DNA from: Antedon mediterranea
Lineage: Eukaryota > Echinodermata > Crinoidea > Comatulida > Antedonidae
Length of the DNA: 64,000 bases
NCBI RefSeq assembly: GCF_964355755.1
Contig: NC_092674.1
Coordinates: 12,343,001 to 12,407,000 of the forward strand
Direction: 5' to 3'
The notes beneath the pieces were generated by a model. The model saw only the letters and a list, made by a program, of their open reading frames with translations, had not been told where the DNA came from and searched no databases. The position numbers and the translations under genes were made by a program. This document shows, one piece after another, positions 56,638 through 64,000 of the stretch. The stretch's first letter is position 1; the number at the start of each line of letters is the position of its first letter.

Positions 56638-59620
56638 ACAGGTGAAAGTTGCCATATCTCTATCGGTCATTATATTAGCTGGAGATATGAATGCAAAAAC
56701 GGGGGACAGCCATCATGAATACCCACAATGTGTAGGAAGATATGGTAAAGGAAAAACGAACAATAATGAAACACAGCTAGTCGAATGTGCACTAAGAAAT
56801 AATCTAGTACTAACAAATACCATGTTTAAACATAAGATGTCACATAGGACTACGTGGGAATGCCCGCAGAGACGCGATCAGCATAACGATCAGAAGAGTG
56901 GAGAGATCAGACGCAACCCCTACAGAAACCAGATCGATTACATTCTAGTTAAGAATTCACACATGAAGCTAGTCACTAACGCAAGAGCATACAGTGGTAC
57001 GAGAACATACACTGATCATAGATTAGTCAAGACAACCTTAACACTACAATGGTATAAATGAAATAGTTACGCTAAGAAAACCAAACAAATAGATGTGTCA
57101 AAACTTCAAGCACAACAAAACAGACAAACATATCAAAGAGAGATGTATACAATCGGTAAACATCCAGGACCTGGAACCACAAGAGGAATGGACCAAATTA
57201 ACGACAGTCTTTCAGAATGTAGCATTGGAAGTGGTTGGCCACCGGAAAGCAAAGTCTAAATCAAACAATAAATATATACAAGAGTTATCGAAGAAGCAGA
57301 AACAGTTGAGGTGCGACATAAATTCATCAAATGACAAATCAAAGAAAACAAAACGAAAGAAAGAAATCAAATCATAAAGAATATTCATACTGAACTTAAT
57401 AAAGAAAAAGAAGACACACTAAAAGAAAAGATAGCTGAAATTGAAAAATTCAAAGATGACTCAACAAGAATGTACCAAGCAGTAAAAAACCTAAAACTTA
57501 ACGAAAATAAAAGACTTGTGGTAGAAACAGAGTTCGGTATAACAACAAACGAAGAAGAGCAGGTAGAAATAATTAGCAATTTCTTTGAAAACGTCTATCA
57601 CAAATCACAAGAAAAACCTATAAACGAAAACATTAAACCTATTGAAATGAAGTCTCCCTTTACAAGTGATGAAGTTGCCAAAGCAGCGAAATGCTTAAAA
57701 AATAATAAAAGCCCAGGAAGTGACCAAGTATACTCTGAAATGGTAAAATATGCACCTATAGAAGTTTTTAACCATATAGCAGAAATATATAACCAAAAAG
57801 CTAAAACAGGAAACATACCTAAAGAAATCAACGAAGGCATATTGCATCCAATACCGAAACCAGGCAAGAAAAAAGCTCCACCAAAAAACATCCGACCCAT
57901 CATCCTTCTGTCGGTTCTTAGGAAAATGCTAGCAATATGCTTACTAAATAGGATAAACGGCAGATTAGATGAACATTTCACAGGCCGCGTATCGCAGAGG
58001 ACGAGGCACTACCGAACATGTACATACATGCAAAATGTTAGCAGAAAAGGCAATTGCGTCATCTAACTACGAAATAATATTACTACTACTTGACATGACC
58101 AGTGCATTTGACACTGTGCGGAGGAATACTCTATTCGACATACTGACACATATATTACAAGATGATGAACTACACATGTTGAAAGTTTTGATAAACAATG
58201 TAAAATTAAGCGTTCGAATTGGAAAACAGACAGGAAAATTGTTTACTACTACACTAGGAGTACCACAAGGTGACTGTGTGTCTCCGATACTGTTCACACT
58301 ATACCTAAGGCACTCGAATAAGCAAACACAACACCACTGCCCCTACAACAGCTTAATATCCAGATGCAGTATGCAGATTTATTTATTTATTTATTTGTTC
58401 TTTCTTTAAACTGAAATACACTTTCAATACAAATGTACTGATTTCCAAAGTGGTTCAGTAAACATATTTACAACAAAAATAAAATATAAAAGAAAAACAA
58501 AAAGAAAGAAAACAGATATAAAACTATTTACAATTGTGAAGGCAAAAAGGTTAATACATATATGATTTCTATAGTGAAGATTTAAAAGTTGCCAAAGACA
58601 TATTATGGAGTTCTGATTTTATGTTATTTGGTAGAGAATTCCATAATTTAGTTGATCTATAAACAAAAGTTCTTTTACCCTGAGAGTTATTCCATAACGG
58701 AATAGATAAATCATTATTACTTTGGGAGCGAGTGCATTTATTATGGTTATCTACAGTAAATTGAAATAATATTGTTAAGTATCTTGGAGCTATTTCTTTT
58801 AAACATTTAAATAGCATTATAAGAATATTTCCATTCCATTTTTCTGTAAGTCTACTCCATCCAAGAGTATTTAAGATATCATTAATAGGAGTATACATGT
58901 CTACTGATGACATTTCATTTATTAGCGACTCAAAAAGAACACATAACTTAAATAAAGAAAAAAGTAACAGAGAAATTAGCAGAATTCAATCTAAAGATAA
59001 ACGAAAGTAAAACAGAAGAATACCTAATAGGAAGAAACACCGATAGTAAATGGGAAGAATGCAAATACCTCGGTAGAAACTTGGACACAGAAAAAGACAT
59101 TAAAAGAAGAAAATCACTAGCAGCTATGGCATATAACAAGCTGAAGTCGTCGCTAGAACACAAAACGATGTCTATAGACGTGAAATCCCGTTTGTTTGAC
59201 GCTTACATAGCAAGTATTTTCTTATATAACAGTGAACTCTGGGTACTATACAAAAAATTACAAGAGAGTATAGATATTATATCACAGGAATATGTTGCGA
59301 AAGATGATAGATATTAAATTAACAGATAGAGTATGTAACACAAAAATATACGAGATAACAAAACAAGAAGAATGGAGTAAAAGAATTAAACGAAGGAGAC
59401 TAAAATGGTATGGACACATATCAAATCAACAAACAATGAAGGAAACTAACAGGAAAGTAAAACGAGCCGTAGGAAGACCAAGAAATAACTGGATGAATCA
59501 AATAAAGAAAGACTTACAAGGACTAGTAGACACTAACACAATAACAAACCATCCTGCCATAAACAGAAAAAATGGAAACAAATTGTGGAAAGCGTAATGT
59601 CGGAAGACGGAAAACGTTAA
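56638..59620 (+). pseudogene. RTE-like LINE (endonuclease plus reverse transcriptase), broken
   Basis: 5'-truncated ORF2. The endonuclease end is at 56638-57061: IILAGDMNAKTG, NNLVLTNTMFKHK, RTTWECPQRRD, NQIDYILVKN and YTDHRLV. The linker and reverse transcriptase follow: LKNNKSPGSDQVYSEMVKYA, GILHPIPKPGKKK, NIRPIILLSVLRKML, AAYRRGRGTTEHVHTCKML, LLLDMTSAFDTV, TLGVPQGDCVSPILFTLYL, and QMQYAD at 58360-58378. After the inserted LINE it resumes DDISFISDSKRTHN (58906 on), CKYLGRNLDTEKDIKRRKSL, and the C-terminal RRRLKWYGHISN and AVGRPRNNW. At least five lesions: a stop at 57059-57061, shifts near 57140, 57370, 57965 and 59295, and the insertion. The RTE assignment rests on the endonuclease style and the GRPR C-terminus. 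Confidence 0.82.
58379..58905 (-). pseudogene. CR1/L2-type LINE 3' end inserted in the YADD box
   Basis: A minus-strand LINE copy whose tail (AAAT)n is at 58379-58398 on the plus strand. Its ORF2 C-terminus reads (minus) TPINDILNTLGWSRLTEKW, then IMLFKCLKEIAPRYLTILF, TRSQSNNDLSIP, QGKRTFVYRSTKLWNSLPN and LATFKSSL. This is the conserved post-RT region of CR1/L2-like LINEs. It is about 530 bp, 5'-truncated. Only GAT is repeated at the two junctions (58376-58378, 58906-58908), so a target duplication is minimal or absent. Confidence 0.85.
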
Positions 59621-60539
59621 CAACATTGTAATTTGCATATTTCATATAACTTGTACTACTAATTGTCATACTTTAGAGGTGCTTGACATTTATAATTACT
59701 AAACGGTCCTATACTGGCTATATAAAACTTGTATCCAAGTCATTTGAGGCCAAAACAAGGTCTGTACATACATTTTAGTTGCATTATATGCAAATATTAA
59801 GAAATAGGGTCGATGGTCAAATGTCATACTTCTGATAATTAAATAATAACATGTTTCATTAGAGCGAATATAAATATGTACATTCTGAATAAGGCCTTGA
59901 CAAAATCAGCTCTCTATCATTGGTTTTCGAGATATGGGAAGACTGTAATTTCACTCCCTTATTTGCATATTTCATGTAATTTGTACTACTAATTAGCATA
60001 ATTTCGAAATGCGTGACAGAGGCGTGATTTAAGGAATTACAAAGCGGTCCTATGCTGACGATAGGAAACCTGTATCCGAGTCATTTGAGTGCAAAACAAA
60101 GTCTCTACAGACATTTTAGTCGCATTATGTATGCAAACATTGAGAAATGGGGTCGAGGGTCAAATTTTTTACTTCCAGTCATTTTTTTGTAAAATGTTTC
60201 ATTAGAGCAAATATAAATATATACATTTTTAATAAATCAGTGAAAAAATCAACTCTCTCGGACTAGTAGTTTTTTAGATATGATAACCCTGTAATTTCAA
60301 CCTAATTTGCATATTTAGGCTAATTTGCATACCATCGGGTTGAGTGACAGAGGTGTGATGTTCAAATCTTGATCTCCTCATCATATGTGACCATTTAAAA
60401 AAGAAAAATCTCTGTTTGCAATTTGTTTCACTTTGGGCTGTTTTTTTAGCTAGATTGACTAGCCTAATACTGCAAATAAAAGTGTGTATCCTCTAAGAGA
60501 CTAATGAAAAGACAGAATTTTTATTCTAAGGCTCTGTCT

Positions 60540-62070
60540 ACATTATCCAACTTTATGTGAAAAGGAAATGTGATGTGCCCATATATGGACACAATGATAT
60601 CACTTCTCTACCATATTTGGGTATATCACTATCATATTTGGATGAATTGGTGGCGCTCTACTGTAGCGACACGGCCTTTTCAATTGCTCTGTGTCGATGT
60701 ACAACCTTTTGGCTGTTTTGGCTAGTTTTAGTTATATATTTTGTGTTGAGGTTTGGTGAACAATGTATAAAGTTATTATTTTATGGAACTATGCTAGGTT
60801 TGGTGTTTTAACTGTTTTAATATGGAGTATTAAGGAGAGCGTAGGTGCTAACAGGGAGGGGCGGTCATTGCTAACGTACAGTCAGAGAATTTCTCTTAAG
60901 TAGACGTGGCTCAAATACGACACATTCCTTTGCAACAGGTGCGTGTTCAAACATTAACAAAACAAAGAAAAGAAATCGAGGCCAAAAAGGAGGCGTTAGA
61001 GTTCGATTAAAGAAATTAAAGAATAAAACTCCACTGCCAACAGTTGATTTTGGTAATGCACAGAGTATAAGAAACAAAGTATATGAACTGAGAGCGAACG
61101 TAAAGTTCTTAAACGTTTTTCGCGAGTCGAGCATGATTTGTTTGTTAGAAACATGGCTAACGGATAATGATCCAGATTCCTCAGTTGATCTTGACGATTA
61201 TACATTGATTAGAATGGATAGAAATGAAAATTCAGGTAAAAACAAACGAGGTGGTGTGTGTGCTTATGTAAGTGAACAAGGCCAACAGCCGTAAGTCGCG
61301 TGCTAAAACGCATAGTGATACCGGGCCGACAGACAGACCGACAGACCGACCGACATATTGAACTATAGAAAAAATATTGCAAGCCATCGCATATCACTGT
61401 AAGGAGTGAAGTATGTACATTGTAAGGACATTGAATTGCTTGCGATTGATATGCGGCCATATTACCTCCCAAGGGAGATACATCAAGTGAAGGTATTTTT
61501 GGTCTATATCTCACCATCAACAGACATTATTATAGTAGCAAGCACAGTATATGATCTCATTTCTGAAGCAGAAAATATTTCACCTGAAGCAGCTAAATTC
61601 ATCATGGGGGATTTCAACTCATGTTTATTAAAAGAATATCTACCTACATACCAGCAATATGTTGATTATCCAACTCGCAACAATACGTGTATCGACCTTT
61701 TTTTATGGAAATGTTGATGGTGCATACAAGTGTAAAGCTATGGCGGGTCTTGGCAAATCTGACCACAATATGATCAGCCTCATTCTAATATATAAAACCC
61801 GTCTTCGTGATAAACCCTCAAAGAAAATAAAGGTAAAACGTTGGACTGAGGATGCCAGTGGGCCGCTTAAAGGGTGTTTTGAATGCACAAACTGGGATGT
61901 ATTAACGGAAAATGCAGAAAATTTGAGCAAAGCGACCCTCGTTGTATCCGAATACGTAAGATTCTGTGAGGAAATGATAATACCTGTATCAAGAATTAAA
62001 GTTTTTTCTAATAAAAAACCTTGGGTGTCCAAAAAACTCCTTAAAATGGATATGAAAGGATTTTAAAATT
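60540..62070 (+). pseudogene. CR1/L2-superclade LINE, endonuclease half of ORF2
   Basis: About 60950-61290 reads PLPTVDFGNAQSIRNKVYEL, then ESSMICLLETWLTDNDPDSS, TLIRMDRNENSGKNKRGGVC and AYVSE. An inserted fragment interrupts it. The frame resumes near 61400: DIELLAIDMRPYYLPREI, then FIMGDFNSCLL and YPTRNNTCIDLF. An extra T in a poly-T run (about 61700) shifts to YGNVDGAYKC, LGKSDHNMISLILIYKTRLR, VKRWTEDASGPLKGCFECTN and KKPWVSKKLL. The EEP endonuclease motifs ETWL, GDFN and SDHN are intact. The copy ends at 62066, before the reverse transcriptase. 60540-60900 is probably its 5' untranslated region. The frame at 60557-60811 is not recognised. Confidence 0.82.
61275..61395. repeat. short foreign insertion in the LINE endonuclease
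   Basis: Between CAYVSE and HCKDIELLAID, where related LINEs continue without a gap, about 100 bp of unrelated sequence contains GTCGCGTGCTAAAACGCATA and the short tandem GACAGACCGACAGACC. The exact edges and origin are unknown. Confidence 0.5.
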
Positions 62071-62299
62071 TCACAACAATGACTTTGTTTGAATCCTTTT
62101 AATGTTAATAAACAGCACACAAAAAATTAGATTAAAATACCTAGTAGAACTTGAGAAATAAACAAATTAAATGTTTGTATAAAACGTCCGCAAAATGGCC
62201 GACCAACTGGCACGCCATCTTAATTTTTATGAACGTTCTATACGCACGTACGAGATTGTCAAGTTTAGAGTTTGAAACACCCGGGATTGTAGCCACGGC

Positions 62300-62932
62300 A
62301 GCAGTCGTTTTGTGATTGGTTAATGCATTTTAATACAGTCCAATCACCGCCTTGCCTCGTTAGCGGACTGTGTGGTGTATACAAAATAAACAAACCCATC
62401 CTACACGAGACTCACGTGTTGCAAGCTCCCTGTTGCTGCAGTCGTAGAAAATATCGATATTTCACAAATCAATATAAAGTTATGTCTGCAAAGATTGTAC
62501 GTGAAAAGAAGAAAGGGTGTATTTGTACATCTCACACTAAACCACTCACGCAGACTACAAAGTAGGCTAGGTCTAGTAGACTATAGTTTCTTTTAAATTC
62601 GCTAGTACTATACTAGGCTAGGCCTACACATGGAGTTATGCACTTGTCAATTGTATGACCCACTATACAACCCCCGGACGGACATTGACACACCTTGTTC
62701 ATTGATGTGACGTACCATCTAGGTTTTTTGACGCACCCCTGCGTCAGTAATTATTTGTAAATGACGCACCTCTCCCGGGGGTCGTATAGTGGGTCATACA
62801 ATTGACAAGTGCATTACTCCATGGCCTACATACAGTACAAGAGAGTAGTAGTCGCCAGTCCACCGACGAACCTCCAGGAAGTGGACAAGGTGCGGGCGTA
62901 GACGTATGTAAAAGGCGACGTAAATAAGAAAG
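62300..62932 (+). CDS. candidate 5' exon region of a small gene
   Basis: CCAAT-type motifs in both orientations (GATTGGTTAAT near 62314, CCAATCACC near 62340) precede an ATG near 62480 with a short frame MSAKIVREKKKGCICTSH. After the fold-back element another open stretch ends QSTDEPPGSGQGAGVDV then KRRRK and a stop, followed by a good donor AAAG/GTAAGC at 62933. The frames do not join obviously, so this may be a noncoding leader interrupted by the MITE. Weak. Confidence 0.25.
62629..62822. mobile_element. fold-back MITE, 49-bp arms, 7-8-bp duplication
   Basis: Arms 62629-62677 and 62775-62823 match 47 of 49 bp when inverted, starting CATGGAGTTATGCACTTGTC. They are flanked by GGCCTACA (62621-62628 and 62823-62830; the last G is shared with the arm). 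The centre contains TGACGCA/TGCGTCA words. The size of the duplication fits hAT or P-like families; no protein. Confidence 0.82.
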
Positions 62933-63450
62933 GTAAGCTTGTGTTGAACTTGTTTTTGGCTCTGACTTTTGTTATTGACTAATATAGTAATATAATAGTA
63001 CTAATAATTAAAGTAGAGCAGAGGTGAGTCAGAGAGGATTATTATAGTTTAGTTAGTAACTGTACTGTAATGAAATGAAAATGAAAATGTGTGAACTATT
63101 TTAAAACGGGATAGATGATAATGATGATCCTGTCAAGTGTATAACAAAATATAAGAAAATTAATGAAAAAAGGAGTAATACAGAATTCATATATGTAAAA
63201 ATGTTACTTATGAACTGTAACGACATTTACAAGTTAAATAATACGATTTTATGTAATATGAGATAACATGAATGTGAATAAAAGTGGTGTTTGCGCCACA
63301 AAAGAGAAAAAAAAAAGTAACTGTACTGTAATTAAATAATAACCTCTTTCTGTTTGTTACCAAGTCATAAATATAATACTATAGGGCCTAGGTAGGATTG
63401 AATAAAAATAATAGTACATTGCCATCCATTTATTGGTCTTATCTTTGCAG

Positions 63451-63735
63451 ATTTATGGAATCAACAGTACATGAGATGGCTTTGAAGAACTGTAATACAA
63501 TTGTAAACATCAACAAATTATATGGCAGAAATAGTGTGTGGAATGAATTTTATTGAACAAATGTATCGAAATGAGTTTGGAACAAGCAGGATTTTTCAAA
63601 CAGGACATAAATTACTTTTGAGACCTGAGTGATACATTTTAATTCTATCAACACCAGCCAGCTCCACCATATTCAAGAGATGGATTCTTTCATAAATGTC
63701 CATTGTACATAGTATTCGGCTAAATAAATAAAAAA
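63451..63735 (+). CDS. candidate last exon, 33-codon ORF
   Basis: After a strong acceptor (TTATCTTTGCAG) an ATG at 63455 opens MESTVHEMALKNCNTIVNIN, LYGRNSVWNEFY and a stop at 63556. A polyadenylation signal AATAAA occurs at about 63723. With the donor at 62933 this makes a plausible two-exon transcript. The peptide matches no family I know; it could equally be a noncoding RNA. Confidence 0.3.
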
Positions 63736-64000
63736 AGAAGTACAGTAGTGGTTTATTTGTTTATATACCCAGACCCATTTAGATGGTTAAAAACAAACAC
63801 TATATGATACACTGCTACTAGTGTACTGTCTGGTAGTACATTACCATAGTTACAGTATGACTGTAACCATAGCATTCACGTCTAAAGCATTCTTTTATGT
63901 ATATTTTACTATTCTTCATAAATATTTAGTTCTGTAATTGTAATTGTCTAAGCTCATTCTATACTTGGTCTCTTAGTATACTGTATATGTATCGTGTAAC

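Larger units (their letters stand above)
55661..60466. mobile_element. palindromic DNA transposon (TAG-TIR, 3-bp TSD), element 3
   Basis: Outer ends TAGGCTAGTCCATCTAGC and GCTAGATTGACTAGCCTA are inverted, flanked by ATA (55658-55660, 60467-60469). Both arms (55661-56637 and about 59625-60466) consist of about 200-340-bp units with AAAGTATGCAAATTAGTAGT, TATCTCGAAAACCA, TTCATTAGAGCGAATATAAA and GGGTCGAGGGTCAAAT, inverted relative to each other. The centre is occupied by an RTE-like LINE. No gene of the element itself remains. The architecture matches elements 1 and 2. Confidence 0.7.

Noticed and set aside
60557-60811. 84-codon plus-strand frame with a membrane-like C-terminus
   Set aside because: It lies in what appears to be the 5' untranslated part of a LINE; composition is explained by T-rich sequence.

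Overview
This is a eukaryotic, AT-rich, repeat-dominated window with canonical GT-AG introns. It most likely comes from a marine invertebrate. The frequent AGGCCTA words, the mix of CR1-, RTE-, Penelope-, Helitron-, hAT- and MULE-like elements, and a death-effector-domain gene suggest a deuterostome such as an echinoderm or hemichordate. That placement is inference; no marker gene fixes it.

Host genes are sparse. An ankyrin-repeat gene on the minus strand shows two clear phase-0 exons (8781-8879 and 3491-3607) and a possible terminal exon (655-690). A second minus-strand gene has a death-effector-like exon (42955-43503) preceded by a 30-nt microexon (44498-44527). A possible noncoding spliced locus has an exon repeated four times (47652-49652). 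A small spliced plus-strand gene may lie at 62.3-63.7 kb.

Layout. 1-10 kb: a CR1-like reverse transcriptase fragment, a Penelope-like tail with a well-formed hammerhead ribozyme, and a hAT-type element (4426-6234, 8-bp target duplication), all in or beside the ankyrin gene. 10.2-17.9 kb: a probable solo LTR carrying a minisatellite, a fold-back element and a 5.3-kb palindromic transposon. 18.8-23.5 kb: a short TIR element, then a four-level nest of insertions of one MULE-like family, each insertion with its own target duplication; a further copy sits at 51681-52589. 25-27.8 kb: a LINE fragment and two tandem arrays. 27.8-35.2 kb: a nearly intact Helitron (RepHel with one frameshift, plus an accessory ORF). 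37.6-41.3 kb: a second palindromic transposon with a PIN/XPG-like gene in both arms. 42-46 kb: minisatellites, the death-effector gene and a 5S-rRNA-derived sequence. 47-50 kb: the ~650-bp tandem array. 55.7-60.5 kb: a third palindromic element that holds an RTE-like LINE, itself interrupted inside its YADD catalytic box by another LINE. 60.5-62.1 kb: a LINE endonuclease half. 62.6 kb: a fold-back MITE.

The most interesting theme is three large palindromic elements (12494-17801, 37622-41330, 55661-60466). They share no obvious arm sequence, but all begin with TAG, all have a 3-bp target duplication, and all have long inverted arms built from ~150-340-bp tandem units. Two of them encode proteins ending in the same PP...H...W...GW...W-x-P-x-W module. 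This points to one transposon superfamily, possibly Academ-like, with an unusual architecture.
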